Made by a program: the position numbers and the translations under genes | From: Agrypnia vestita | Lineage: Eukaryota; Arthropoda; Insecta; Trichoptera; Phryganeidae | Assembly: GCA_016648135.1 (NCBI GenBank) | Contig: JADDOH010002251.1 | Location: 124,001 to 188,000, forward strand | Direction: 5' to 3' | Length of the DNA: 64,000 nt | In this document: positions 11,549 to 22,988 of the stretch, one piece after another | How positions within the stretch are numbered: position 1 is the first letter of the stretch | Layout: every line of letters begins with the position of its first letter | The notes under the pieces: generated by a model | Told to the model about the DNA's origin: nothing | Seen by the model: only the letters and a program-made list of their open reading frames with translations | Database searches by the model: none

Positions 11549-12054
11549 ACTTATATTTTCAATTGTGTACATATCATTTTTATAATATTAGAAGTGCTTG
11601 ATTAGTGTTGTGTACTTACAAGTAGAACTTAAAACATCAGTGGGGTAGTACTCAAATAAGTACCCGAATGCTTTATCTTCCGGCCAAATGCGACACAATT
11701 CGGGATATAAATTATACATTAGGCATAATTCATCATCATCTCGTAACAATGTTGGAACTACAATCCCTGATGGATCTTGGCCTCCTGTGGATTTCCACCA
11801 CTTGTTTCGGCCTATCGCCAGCTCTCTCCAGTTTTGGATCTCCAAGGCAGATATGTCTTTGAGAAGATTATCGCTTCATCTTATTTTTGGCTTTTTTAAG
11901 TTCCTTCGCCCTATTTATCTTGAATTCAACAGGGACTTCCGTGCTTATTATTCAGTCATCTGTCCGTATGACCCAGCCACCGAAGTCTTCCCAATTTTAT
12001 AAATGTTGTAAAGCCTAGCTTCTTAAACAAAGTAGAGAGCTGTTCATTGTCTAG
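11549..12054 (-). pseudogene. LINE ORF2 C-terminal remnant
   Basis: Minus-strand frames show LGRLRWLGHTDR (coding end near 11965) and, further downstream in another frame, IQNWRELAIGRNKWWKSTGG. These are the two signatures that close many LINE reverse-transcriptase ORFs: R-L-R-W-x-G-H-x-x-R, then N-W-R-x-x-A-x-x-R-x-x-W. They lie in the right order and roughly the right spacing but need frameshifts to join, so the copy is dead. A D-rich tail (DDDE) follows, as commonly seen where such elements end in GAT repeats. A SINE-A copy lies just upstream on the same strand. Confidence 0.6.
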
Positions 12055-12215
12055 AACCAGGTGGGGGGCATGAACCACAATTACTGTAGCAAAAGGTGCA
12101 CAAATACACTTAGGTCTGATAAAATCACACAGATGCATTTTTTCTTCGCCGAGAATCAAACCCAGAACTCCGAATATCAGAAATCATAGTCATGCTCACT
12201 GGATTACAAGTGTGG
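12055..12215 (-). mobile_element. SINE-A copy (minus strand)
   Basis: Read on the minus strand, GTAATCCAGTGAGCATGAC (box A region) is followed by TTCTGGGTTTGATTCTCGGC (box B) and then CATCTGTGTGATTT and TAATTG, in the same order as the best SINE-A copy at 16378. It is diverged. Confidence 0.55.
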
Positions 12216-12477
12216 CAGTATATCGATAATGAACGCAAAAATATTTCAAATTGTGCCCAACCCCGTGAATTTGATATTCAAGGTCCAATATTTTTTTTAA
12301 ATGCGATGTGATTTGTTAAAAATCACAAAATTCAAACTCACATAGAAAAAAGTACTGTTTTTCGTAGATTTTGACATTTTGTAGAGAGAATTCAACCTGT
12401 GAAATGTGTCATATCTTCGTAAATATTTTTTTCTTAAAAATACATTAAAACATAAAAAAAACTCTGCAATGATCTCA

Positions 12478-12790
12478 ATATCAAGAAGGCCAAGGCTCAA
12501 TATGAGCTGTAGGGCCACTGAAGAAGAAGTGTCCTCATATCAAGAAGGCCAAGGCTCGATATGAGCTGTAGGGCCACTGAAGAAGAAGAAGTGTCCTAAT
12601 ATCAATAAGGCCAAGGCTCGATATGAGCTGTAGGGCCACTGAAGAAGAAGTGTCCTTGTATCAAGAAGGCCAAGGCTTAATTTGAGCTGTAGGGCCACTG
12701 AAGAAGAAGTGTCCTAATATCAAGAAGGCTAAGACTCAATATGAGCAGTAGGGTTATTAAAGAAGAAGAAGTGTTATTATATCAAGATTC
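12478..12790 (+). repeat. Minisatellite, five 59-62 bp units plus a partial
   Basis: Units start near 12478, 12538, 12600, 12659, 12718 and 12780 (partial). Each reads ATCAAGAAGGCCAAGGCTC, ATATGAGCTGTAGGGCCACTG, then a GAAGAAGAAG run whose copy number changes the unit length by 3 bp. In one frame a unit reads KKAKARYEL-stop, which looks like the terminal residues of a LINE ORF followed by its tail. The array may thus be an amplified LINE 3' end (inference). Unit 5 is the most diverged. Confidence 0.85.
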
Positions 12791-13611
12791 ATGGCGATTT
12801 CAAACATTGCATTTTTTTATATTCTGACTGGTCTTCTGAAAAACTATTTTCATGAATATAACAACCCATACCAAATATTAAAATTCGTTCTCTTTAATAT
12901 AAGTCCAATGAGATTAGTGAAACTATGCAAAAATTTAAACCGGATTTTCTTATGCGTTCATTCAATATTTGTATTTAATATAAACATTAATTTCGAATGC
13001 CAGTAGAAAATTTTTAATGAAAGACTTCCCTTTGCCCGAGTTATAAATGGCGGTGGTGTGAGGGTTGACAACTAAAGCGAGGCTGTTGTCTTGGTTCTGT
13101 TCCGAAGCTTTTCAGAGATCTTTGTATCTATTAAAATGGAACTGTTTTCGAGTACCTTCCTACTTCTGCTGAGTGGAAAAGTATTGTAAACGAAAACCTA
13201 TCCTTCTTCATAAATCTTGAGGCATTGAAACGTGTCCGAAAACAAATAATAATTTACGTTGTCTTCTCGACATTCATATTTTACGTAAGTCGTTTTTTGT
13301 AAATCTTCTTCTATAATCCTGTTTTGTTTTTACTTGAATAATTTAATTGAATTCTTAGTTATAAAAAGTACCTTTTGTTATTATTAAAACACTTTATACA
13401 TAACTTTTTTTTAATTGCATAATTTTTATTCACTATTCAAAAGAGTTTTTTTTTGTTAATTGTAAATGTCCACGTAGATACAAGCATTTTTAAATATAAA
13501 AAAATATATATATTGCAAACGCATGCACGTTATCCGTTGTTACATTAAAAATCAAAAGTAGCGGTAAAGTTTAAAACATTCATAAAATTCATTCAAAAAC
13601 AAAAAAAAAAT
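12791..13611. other. AT-rich, no gene seen
   Basis: A 71-codon frame starts at 12791, but its composition follows the AT bias and it resembles no family. A slightly GC-richer patch lies at 13030-13180. No repeat ends were recognised. Confidence 0.5.
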
Positions 13612-13798
13612 ATGAGTATCTTGTTGGTCTTGTGGTTAGGACATTCGCCTCGTGATCCGAAGGTCGTATGTTTGAATCTCACTCCAGTTCAGAAAGTTAG
13701 TCCTACTTTCATATCACAAGCGTTTAGCTTAGTTTAAAAATAGTAAGAATATTGATATGACACGTATTCCGTGTTTGCATCTCTATTTAAAAAAAAAA
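13612..13798 (+). mobile_element. SINE-B copy, nearly complete, tRNA-derived
   Basis: The head has box A-like TTGTGGTTAGGACATTCGCC and box B-like GTATGTTTGAATCTC. The body follows: TTAGTCCTACTTTCATATCA, CAAGCGTTTAGCTTAG, TGATATGACACGTATTCCGT, then an A-rich tail. This is one of the fullest SINE-B copies in the window. Confidence 0.8.
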
Positions 13799-13924
13799 TA
13801 ACAAGAAAACACTGTATGTTGTGTACCACTAACATATTGAATTATCAACATGTTTCAAGGCCAACGGTCCTTTCATAAGAACACAGCCTATAGTAAAAAT
13901 TAAGAATAATAATAATATTTGGAT

Positions 13925-14243
13925 AATTTATGAAGCGCCGTTTCCGCGAATACTCACCTCAAGGGCACTTTACACAGAAAATTATCTTACAAAACAACTT
14001 ACTGCTAAAAAATGGATTGCAGAAGTCGGTTATGTATTGAGGGGTCATGTTGTGAATAGCTTTAAATATTGTATGGCAAAGCTTATATTCAATTCTCTCT
14101 GGACATCTAAGCCAGTGAAAGTTTTGAAGATGGTGTGAGATGTGCGCAAACTTTGAAACGCCGGTAATGAGTCTTGCGGCGGCATTAAATACAAATTGTA
14201 ATTTGTTTATTTCCTGTTTCGGGATATACTCGAAGTATAGACA
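13925..14243 (-). pseudogene. LINE reverse-transcriptase C-terminal region
   Basis: The minus-strand frame is open for about 95 codons from 14243 to a TGA at 13959. It reads YIPKQEINKLQFVFNAAARL, then ITG, HWLRCPERIEYKL, FKAIHNMTPQYITDF. The N-A-A-A-R-L-(I/V)-T-G, H-W-L-x-x-x-x-R-I-x-Y-K-L and FKA.....P-Y-(I/L)-x-D blocks in this order are a hallmark of the region after the RT fingers and palm in many LINE families. There is no start codon and no RT catalytic motif, so it is 5' truncated. The bases past the stop (CCTTGAGGTGAGTATTCGCG) recur at 37995, so the same 3' UTR is present twice. Confidence 0.85.
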
Positions 14244-14402
14244 TTAATAAAAACAAAAGTATATGGGAGATATTTATTTTTAACTAATTAAGGATTGTTG
14301 CACTCCCGATATACAATGCAATACTTCAGTACAATAATATCTTCAGGAAGGGAGGGAATAACTTGTCAATGAAGAGTCGCTCCAAAACGTTACAATACTT
14401 CA

Positions 14403-14475
14403 GCCCTGATGATGATCCGAAACGGATGGCCAGAAAGTTTGTAGAATCACGGCAGAATATCCCGGAAAATTCAAA
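14403..14475 (+). ncRNA. Hammerhead-like motif, family A (stem II deleted)
   Basis: GCCCTGATGATGATCCGAAA shows an intact CTGATGA and GAAAC, but stem II is reduced to a few bases by an internal deletion compared with the 52894 copy. The tail CACGGCAGAATATCCCGGAA matches that copy closely. It is likely inactive. Confidence 0.55.
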
Positions 14476-15539
14476 ACACAAATGAAGTATTTCACTTTGA
14501 TATTTGAATTCATTACTAAAATCAACCGATTAAATTTTTTTTGCGTTGAAAAATAATCAATACCATCGTAAACAGAAAAATATTTCTGATTTCTGTTATT
14601 GCTGAAGTTTTTTGATGAAACTCATTAAACATATAATTGTTTAAATATAACTTTATAAAAAAAAATCTTTAACTATAAATATACTTTGTTGTATAGTTTT
14701 TGCGTGGAATATATTTGGAGAGAACGACAAACATATCTCCGAGAAAAAAACGTGCAATCAAAAACGCAAGAAAGCACAACTTTTTGAAAAAGTTAGTTAA
14801 AAAAAAAATTTAATAAACCTAATGCTAAAAAAATGTGTGTTTTAAAAAGATAATCAAAAACAACACAAGCCGCCTACTTAAAAAAATACTCACACCATAG
14901 ATTTCATCCAGAGGCACTATACCGTTTGGCCGTATAATTCATTTTAAATTAAAGATAAGTTTACCTTTATATGTTTTGAATATTATTAATGTTGTGTGGC
15001 TTGAAATAAATATTTTGAAGCGGGAAAGAAATAATAATTTCGTGTTTACCCTATTTCAGAAATATTTTCACAGAATAAAGCGGGGAAATTTTCTACCATT
15101 ATATATATACAAACACATAAAATATACACACGCTAGAACGGTAAGCAAATATAGTGTGGCTACCTAAAATATACTTCTACCCCCAGCCTCGAGTCAAAAC
15201 ACGGCCAAAAAGTAATTTCTTTCATTTCTTTGAATACGGTGAAATGTTGGGTGGCTGTATTAAGAAAAATCTTCAAGCGACCCAGTTTATTATATTGTGG
15301 GGATAGAGATATCTCTGCACACTTCCTGTTACATTAATTACTCTCTCACTTTTCCTCATTTTTTTAGATTTCAATTTACTTTTACAGTGTTTTGCTGCTT
15401 TAATCCTGTGTATTTAATTTACTAACTTCTACGCCTTTATTTTCCGAAAACTGTCAAAATATTTACTTCGGCCTCTCTGGCTGAGGTTTTGGATTCGATT
15501 GAGGGGATACTCAGCAGAGTTAATATTTCAATTCTAGTC
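14476..15539. other. AT-rich, no gene seen
   Basis: Long A/T runs dominate. Short frames near 14976 have no recognisable motif. A mildly GC-richer patch at 15180-15260 is unassigned. Confidence 0.5.
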
Positions 15540-15735
15540 TTTATGATGACCCAAGCCTGCGACTTAGGATGCGTGTAGTTTAATGTTATGTTTTCGCCAT
15601 TCTCTTATATGGCGTAGACATAAAACCAAGAATTAATCCAGTGTCAAGGCTTTTTGAATGTGGCTCTATAGACGCATACGGAAAGTTTTCTGGGTGGATA
15701 GAGTTACGAATGTTGAAGTCCTCCTGTTGCGGCCA
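15540..15735 (+). pseudogene. LINE ORF2 remnant (WLYRRI...TNVEVL block)
   Basis: Translated blocks FAILLYGVDIKP and, after a frame change, WLYRRIRKVFWVDRVTNVEV follow the LLYG(C/S)E...W(L/M)YRR(I/M)...W.D+(V)TN.EVL pattern of LINE ORFs downstream of the reverse transcriptase. A second copy of the last block is at 30355. Frame breaks show it is inactive. The 80-codon open frame that starts at 15658 is the tail of this fragment running into AT-rich DNA, not a separate gene. Confidence 0.65.
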
Positions 15736-16377
15736 AAATCATACAAAAAAGTTTTTTTATATTTGACAGATAACAATAATATTTTTTTTATATTTAATAA
15801 TCAAATATTAAAAATAATTAATATGGAACGAAAGCTATTTATAAATATGCCAAGCAGCCGAAATATGATGCTTTACCTTCTGTATACGGATATAAGATAA
15901 TCATTTAATTTAAAATACTTATTTGATATTTATCACAGTTATATTATAATGTTATAAAATGTAAAGAAAGTCAGCACATTTAAATGAAGATACCTACCTA
16001 CATTTAATTATTTTCATATTATTTGAAACTTAAAAAATGGAACATTTTAAACAAGAGCCGAAAGCTTGTGAGATTCGTGGAAAAAGTTTGTTCTTTTGTT
16101 TTCCTAACATATTGATTAAACGATGTAATTTTTAGTTTGAAATTACAATTCTTTAGTTCATGAGTGATGACTTGGATTTTCCCAGAATCTTTGAATGCAA
16201 GGCGGTTGCCAGTTACCAAATTTTCAGCCAATGTTGATTTTATATCCGCCTATATTCATCAACCCTTTTGGAAATTGTGCGAGAATTGTAGCCCGTACTT
16301 AATAAAATAACGATACCTTCTTGTTGTGCAAGTTACAACTTGATTGATGTTGACCACTTAATCCAGTGTTAATTGAC
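15736..16377. other. AT-rich, no gene seen
   Basis: Nothing beyond AT-rich DNA was recognised between the LINE remnant and the SINE. Confidence 0.5.
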
Positions 16378-16558
16378 GGCCCCCGTAGCGCAGTGGGTAC
16401 GACACTGGCTTCTCACACCGAGGGTTCTGGGTTCAATTCTCGGTGAGGTCACAATTTAATCTGTGTGATTTACTCAAGGCTGGGTGTTTTGTGATGTATT
16501 TCGCTTCTGTAATTGGGCCTCCTGGCCTGTTGAGGCGTAAAAATTAAAAAAAAAAAAA
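16378..16558 (+). mobile_element. SINE-A copy, best preserved, tRNA-derived
   Basis: GTAGCGCAGTGGGTACGACA (box A) and TTCTGGGTTCAATTCTCGG (box B) form the tRNA-like head. The body follows: CACAATTTAATCTGTGTGAT, GGGTGTTTTGTGATGTATTT, TAATTGGGCCTCC, with a poly(A) tail of about 13. Other copies are at 12055 (minus), 24921, 35679, 41025 and 46195 (minus). The intact A tail suggests it is the youngest of the set here. Confidence 0.85.
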
Positions 16559-16846
16559 TCCAGGCATATGAAATGTCGTAAGCTCTGGGAACATATGAAT
16601 ATAAGTCTTCCATACCTAATTTTCTTTATATAAAATATATGAGACATCTTTAATACATCTTGATTCATGATATCCCCCTAGGGATAAAATGCAGCATTGT
16701 GTTTTTGAAAATTTGGAACATTTTATTTGTTGTTTAAAATTAAGAATATCACGTTTTTTAAGCATTCTCTTAAAAATTATTATATTATTGTCATTCTTGT
16801 TTTTAAATGCCTCCATGTATTACCAAGATGATATCTATCGATGAAA

Positions 16847-16912
16847 CTTACAACTTTTACAACTTTACTTTACTTTACAACTTTTACAACTTTACTTTAC
16901 TTTACAACTTAA
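16847..16912. repeat. 31-bp tandem repeat, two copies
   Basis: CTTACAACTTTTACAACTTT then ACTTTACTTTACAACTT is repeated back to back with almost no divergence, built from smaller ACTTT/ACAAC words. Confidence 0.8.
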
Positions 16913-17690
16913 GACGTTGTGCTATAGGAGAGAATATGGTGAGATCCATAAAATTGAGAATAAATCCTAGCCATTAAGCTTTAATAATGCAGTGAACCAT
17001 TATATTTAATAATTTAGCGGAATGATGGCTTTGTATCAGAGAGATATAGTTATATGTTCCTCTTGGGATATCGGATTGGTAAATATTTTATAGATCAACA
17101 CCTATCCAATGCTCAACGATGCCAAGCTATACTTTACTCTCTTGTTTTTCGTGATATAAGTTAATGGTTTTTGTTTACGTTATTTTTAATGGTAAGTTAT
17201 TGGAAATGAATCGCTATTCTTTTTTTTAACTCTGAAATTTCGAACTCAAGATAAATATTTATATTTAAAGGCTTAAAAATTAATTTTAATAAAATCTGTC
17301 ACTAATTATGGGAATTTGATAGTTATTATAGCATTTATTCACTTATATAAAATACCCATTCATATTTTTATTTTTCATTTTCTTTAAATTTCAATTTTTT
17401 TCTTCCAAGATATTAAATAATTATTAAGAAATGAAACAACTACCTACTTAGTTATTTTCAAACATTAGAAGTCCAGTTTTGTTTATCTTTAATTATTTAT
17501 TCAAATACTTTTTTTTGTTGTATACTCTCATTACTTTCCGGGCACGCGGAATCCCAAAGGCTGTAATACAATACAATAATTTTTATTATTCTCTAAAAAC
17601 TTCCCATCCTTTTCACTTACTTTGGTGGATAAAACCTAAATAATAGTTGCGCCAAATATTTAAAAAATATATATTCATCATCATCCTTGG
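16913..17690. other. AT-rich, no gene seen
   Basis: Nothing recognised. A TTAAA-rich stretch with long T runs occupies most of it. Confidence 0.5.
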
Positions 17691-17739
17691 CTCTGCAGTC
17701 ACTTCAGAATATACCTACAACATTCTCTGCACAGTGAAT

Positions 17740-18060
17740 CATCGTGCCGTAACTGCTGATGCCAACAAAAGCTACTACATTTCGCGTCTAATTTTCGTTC
17801 GTCATTTTTGAGTTTTACTACCGAGCAGCCATTTTATGGTTGCGCATCGTTAATATGCTACATATGGCCTATCGAAGCCTCCTAATTTTATGAATTTTAT
17901 GACCTACAGCTCGTCATACAGGTCGTAAAATTCCTGGCGTTAACGCCTACGTCACGCTTCATTTTCCTTGATGGCCTCAAAATTCTGATAAGGATCCATC
18001 TTACAAAGACACTTAGTGTTGCTTCATTTTTTGTTAAGTAGAGTTCAGGTTTCTGGCGCG
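17740..18060. promoter_or_regulatory. GC-richer noncoding island with a nuclear-receptor-like dyad
   Basis: The block is less AT-rich and has no open frame of note. ATTTTATGACCT (17894-17905) and AGGTCGTAAAAT (17920-17931) form an inverted repeat with one mismatch whose inner halves are AGGTC, the nuclear-receptor half site. TTTTATGG/TTTTATGA words, suited to Hox/Caudal-type homeodomains, occur several times. A conserved enhancer is possible but not shown. Confidence 0.25.
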
Positions 18061-19771
18061 TATAACGTAAAATACTTAATATTGTCCGGTGTAAAATACG
18101 CGTACGTAAGTACCTATGGTAAAATCTCTCATCATAGCTGTAAGACTCTCCTTACCTGCTAAACGTTATATTTAACATACTTAAACTAATGCTGTGTGTG
18201 TGCGTCACTGAATTAAAAAAGCAAATAAACACGCCCAGCGGGAATGGAGTGCACGCGGGTCCATTGCATTCTCAATCTCTTCTTAGCCCTGGTTACTTTA
18301 GAAATTATGGAAATTATCTGCCCTAACATATATTAATAAATACAATGTGATTCTGTAAGTAGATTTTCTTTGTATATTACAGGTGTGTATTTACCCTTTT
18401 GTTCGTAACACGACTTAACTCATGATACATACACAGTAACATGTCTACTTTCATACATTGAACAGAGAAGGGGGCCTTGATCGAACGGTCCATCTACCCA
18501 TCTAGCATCACTGTGGACTCGGAAGTCCATAACCAAAGTCATTAAGGGATTTTATGATGTTTATGATTACAAAAAAAGAATCAAAAAACTTATTTAGTAT
18601 TAGATACTTATTAAATGGTTTTTTTAAGTACTCTACCGTGTGTTTCTGGTATCGTTATTCACGGATATTGTTATAAAGAAAATTATATATTTTGACCCTT
18701 CATATTTCTATTCTGTCAGAATAATATGTCAATTAGCTTTTTTTTATTAAGTAGTAAAACATCTCATGTTTCTATGTACCAATTGCTCGCACTTGTTAAT
18801 TAGCAATTGCTTATTATATTTTTTTCTAAAATAAGTTCTATGGTTGGGTAGTACAATATCATTTCAAAACAAGTAAGTAAGTAAGAAGTTCGTTTTCTGC
18901 TCAGTAATAAATGTTCTCCAACTTGGCTGACTTTTCTTGTTTCCTGCCAGCCGTGATGGCGGCATTATTCCTCGTGTGATTTATTTAAAACTCACTTCCA
19001 AATTACGTGCCGGCTGATGTTTTCTTAAGCATCCGAATTGACGGCAGAGGTCTCATTAGAGCAGAGTGGGGTAGAGAGTGGAGTTGTTAGCCGATGTGAA
19101 TTAATTATCCACAAAGTAAAAAACTTTTACTAGTGGCGGCAGGAGCGCAAGTGTTCCTTTGGTAATTTCAATTGGTTTGTAAATGCTTTCAACTGCCACA
19201 AAAAAATAAGGCAGCCAAGATTTCAAATTAAAATTATGTTTGTGATCATATCGAGAGAGGGAGACTCTATAGAAAAATTGAATCTGACGCGAATCGCCGC
19301 ACTCATGCAGGATGAGAAAAAAATGTACTTTTACTTTATTAATTACTATTAAAGGGATTAAGAATGGGATATAACGTGGGGTCAATAGTAATAATTCTAG
19401 TGGACTGTATAGTGAATTCAAAAGGAAAATGGTTTACCTTCCGATTGTGAATATATAATCCTGTCCGGATGCGGTGATCTAATTTTTGCAACAAAACTTT
19501 CGAGCACTAAATTAGGACTAAAAATGTGGATAGGATAAGGAAAAGGAGTTCGCTAAATAAATGTTAATTTATCAAGAACAAAATATATATTTACAACCAC
19601 GAAGTCTATGTCCACAGAACGCATTAATAAATACTCGAGTAAAAATAAATACAGATTAAGTCCGAGACATGATCAAAAGTGAGGCAAACAGTTATCGTTT
19701 TGCAAGTAGTTTAAAGCATGAGCATCATGAGCATCGACTAAGAAATAATAAAAATAATTATATCAAAGTAC
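18061..19771. other. No gene seen; GC-richer patch at 18900-19100
   Basis: The patch 18900-19100 contains CCAGCCGTGATGGCGGC and CCGGCTGATG and is unlike its flanks. A 106-codon minus-strand frame ends at 19101 but matches no family. A short AAGTAAGTAAGTAAG run occurs at about 18870. Confidence 0.4.
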
Positions 19772-19940
19772 TTTTTGGTCTAGCGGTTAAGACTCGCCTT
19801 CAGTGATCGTGGGTTTGTGCCTCAATCCAGAAGACCAGCAACTTAGTCCTACTTTCATAGTACAAGCGTTTAACTTAGTTTGAAAATGGTAAGAATTTCG
19901 ATGTGACACGTATTCCGTGTACGCATCTCTACTTTTTTTA
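19772..19940 (+). mobile_element. SINE-B copy
   Basis: The head GGTCTAGCGGTTAAGACTCG resembles box A, and box B is decayed (GGGTTTGTGCCTCAATCC). The body CAACTTAGTCCTACTTTCAT, ACAAGCGTTTAACTTAG, GATGTGACACGTATTCCGTG then matches the family. Confidence 0.75.
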
Positions 19941-20103
19941 TCTTATTTATATATGTTTGCATCCTTAACATGAAACGGCTGCAAGTATCAGGATAAATTA
20001 TTTTATAATTTAAAAGTCTGGAACTATTCCAACAGCGCTTTCTCATTGTAACATTGGCGAATATTGCAAATTCACAAGTGTGATCACATCAGGAATATAA
20101 TAG

Positions 20104-20285
20104 TTCTATAGCTTACATATTGAGGACCTAATAACTAAGGCCAGACTGCTTTGCATTGGACATGTGATATGTATTGGAGACCATAGGCTGCTTAAGAGAG
20201 TACTATGGTGAACCAAACCTGCCTGGACTCTAATCCTTTGGGCGTGTCAAATGGACCAATTGCGCTGGAGAGAAACTGCCAATGA
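20104..20285 (+). pseudogene. LINE ORF2 C-terminal remnant, part 1
   Basis: In one frame: KARLLCIGHVICIGDHRLLK, then RVLW, a TGA at 20209, then TKPAW. This matches the R-L-R-W-x-G-H-V-x-R-M...D-x-R-L-P-K-(R/K)-(V/L) motif of LINE ORF ends. Part 2 at 21060 carries the next block in the same direction, so the two probably belong to one copy interrupted by an insertion. Confidence 0.6.
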
Positions 20286-21059
20286 TAAGCCCGCGGCCCC
20301 GGCAAAGTACCAACCGCCAGCCCGCCGGTGCCACGCCATTCTTTCACCGACCGCGCCCGCTATTCCACGCTCAAACTCGCTCTCCGTATATTGTTGTATA
20401 ACGCATTCTCCAACATGTGAAATTTTGTGTATTCAATAAATTTTAATTTTTATACTCATGTTTTGGTGCTATTCCTGATACTTTTTATATTTTTCTACTT
20501 ATTACTAATATTGTTTAATGTATGTTCTTTTTAATTTTATGCTATATTTCTTAGGTAAAAGCCTATACACATTGCTGCTCTTTACTTTATATTTTTAACT
20601 TTTATACTCATGTTTTGGTGCTATTCCTGATACTTCATATTTAGCTACTTATAACTTATATTGTTTAATGTATGTTCTTTTTAATTTTATGTTATATTTT
20701 TTAGGTAAAAGCCTATGCACATTGCTGCTCTTTACTTTATATTTTTAACTTTTATACTCATGTTTTGGTGCTATACAGATATTGTGTAGTGTATGTGCTT
20801 TTTGAAATTTATTTTATATTGTTTATGTAAAAGCCTAATGGGCGTAAACAAATAAATAAATAAATAAAACCAACGAGTTAATTATGAGTACTTCTTTTGA
20901 TTTATCCTGTATCACATCCCACTCAGCCACCAGCTTTGTCATACACCTTCACGCAAAACACATTCATCCAAACGCCTTCCGCGTTCACTCAACATGCATC
21001 AGACAGAATCACGCTGATTTCTTCGCGATACACGCATTATATCAAATCATATCTGCCAA
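20286..21059 (+). mobile_element. Sequence interrupting the LINE; includes a 150-bp tandem repeat
   Basis: It opens with a GC-rich run (20280-20400; a 62-codon frame there has no known match). A tandem array of units starting TATACTCATGTTTTGGTGCT follows at 20451, 20603 and 20753, with periods of 152 and 150 bp. It ends CCTAATGGGCGTAAACAAAT plus an AAATA-type tail at about 20875. The A-rich repeat tail suggests a retroposed element. The boundaries are not firm, and 20880-21059 could belong to either element. Confidence 0.5.
20451..20850 (+). repeat. Tandem repeat, about 2.7 units of 150-152 bp
   Basis: Each unit contains TATACTCATGTTTTGGTGCT, then TTGTTTAATGTATGTTC, then TAGGTAAAAGCCTA. Units 1 and 2 are very similar. 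The third is shortened and more diverged. Confidence 0.85.
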
Positions 21060-21415
21060 AGTACTATACATGAAATCCTCGGTAAACGTAAGGTTGGCGA
21101 ACAAAATAAGTGTTTCAAGGATGGCTTACGGAAATCCTTGTATTGTGTTACATCCCCAGTGATTGGGAATGTAGCACAGTACAAAGGACGAACTGGTATG
21201 TGGCGCTTGACCGACTGAGTGGCGATGTCTGTCATAAAAAAGCGGATTGTACAGCGGTAGCAAGAAAAACCCTAAACAGAACACGCGTTGTCGCCCTTTG
21301 TCGAAGGTACCAGCGGAGACATAATTTTACCTGCGAGGTTTGTGGGATAACCTGTGCCTTTAAAATTGGCCTGTCACACTGCTCAAGGAGATATCAATAG
21401 AAGGCGAAGTGATCC
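21060..21415 (+). pseudogene. LINE ORF2 C-terminal remnant, part 2, with zinc knuckle
   Basis: One frame gives RKVGEQNKCFKDGLRKSLY and GRTGMWRLTD, matching the G-x-R-x-x-G-G-Q-x-x-R-(F/Y)-K-D-x-L-(K/R)-x-S-L block. A second frame, open to 21400, ends NFTCEVCGITCAFKIGLSHC then SRRY. That is the C-x-x-C-G-x-x-C-x-x-x-I-G-L-x-x-H zinc finger that closes this class of LINE ORF. GAT-rich sequence (GATGACGATGACGTC) follows to 21460. Frame breaks show it is dead. Order and direction fit part 1 at 20104. Confidence 0.75.
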
Positions 21416-21460
21416 TCGATTACAAGCTTACGATGACGTCCATTAACGATGACGATGACG

Positions 21461-22988
21461 TCAGTCGGCGGATCCAGCTGACCTTATGGCAAATATCATT
21501 CAGAAACATCTGATAAGAACAACAATAGTAAACGTATGTAAAAAAAGTTTAACATCTACATTATTATATAGATTCAAACAATCTAAACATGGATAGTGGA
21601 GTCGCATCTTCTGGCCATTATCAAAAAAATGCACAGAAATTTTCCAGAAGTTTTATCATGGAGCTTTCTGAGATAGGTACGTGTATGCAGTCATTTTATT
21701 AAACTCTACATTATTATATTAAAAAACAAAATATTCCTGTAATACGTTTACCATGAGTGGTATACGTGCTAAATGAAGATAAAAATACCACGGGGTTGTG
21801 ACCTCTCCTTAAAATAAGAAGGTTGCATATAACCTTCGTTATATAAACTGTCTTAATTTTTTTCTTATTTAAGGCTTTTTAAATTCTATAAAAATGTTAT
21901 TTTATTTTTCAACAAGAAGTTGGTTTAGTAATCATTTTGCTTAAACTTTATTACATATTTGCAGTCTTCGTACCTTTCTTAGAAATAGAGATAATTTTAC
22001 TTGAGAATAAAAATAAGAAAAAAATGCATTGAATATTGCATCATAAGATGCTCGGAGAGAACAGGGTGCAAACAGTATTTTAAAATAAGTTGTACTTTAA
22101 TATAATGTTGAGAAATAAATTAGACACTTAAAATTAATTTATTACAAAAAGTCACTGTGCACCAAAATAAAACTGGAGTACTATTTTGTAATTTGTACCA
22201 ATCGTCTCCCAAGAATCCGTGAAGAAATGTGAAAAACTTTTAATTACGCTGTTTCTAACCAATTGATCATTATCGAGGATATTCGACCCCCAAGTCTCAG
22301 AGTGTGCACAGAACAGGGACGGAAGATACCTGAATGTGAACGCGTGAAGTACGAGGTGGTAGCATTTCAAATTGTGGGCTTTCGGAAGAAATACGCATCG
22401 CCACGCGCAATTATCTAGACATACAATATTATTGTATATTATACTGAGTTCTTAATAAAACCTGTAAATAGATTCTGGAATTTTATTTCAAGACCCAGAA
22501 ATTCACAGTATAGAAGATTACGATTGGCAAAGCCGGTCAAGAACGTCACAGTACTCAAGTACTTTGTTTCACTGATTATAATTTGCTCTGATCACTCGCT
22601 CGTTGTTTAGCTATATCTGTAGCGCTCGCTAGCTGTCATAACAAAATGTTCTGCATGGCGACGGCTTGCCCGTTTATAAAGCATTTGTCATTTAGCAAAT
22701 ATTCCGACATATTCCTCTGCTTTAGACTAACTATGAGGATTTTTTATTTATTTAACATAACTTACTGTTTAGTATATTTTACTTTGTTCTAGTCTATTAA
22801 ATCTATAAATAGTGCAATAAGTTTTATTCGCTATACCTCTCCAAAAGAGGCTAATTCTTGTGCTTGGAGAGGGCTTACACTTTTAATACTTTTAATGATA
22901 ATTACAATTTTATATAATTATCTATACAACAAGATCTATCCTACACATCTCTAACTCGCGACCAAAACATATAGTAAAAAGTATGAAA
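21461..22988. other. AT-rich, no gene seen
   Basis: GC-richer stretches at 22200-22400 and 22590-22690 are unassigned. No transposon ends or coding motifs were recognised. Confidence 0.5.
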
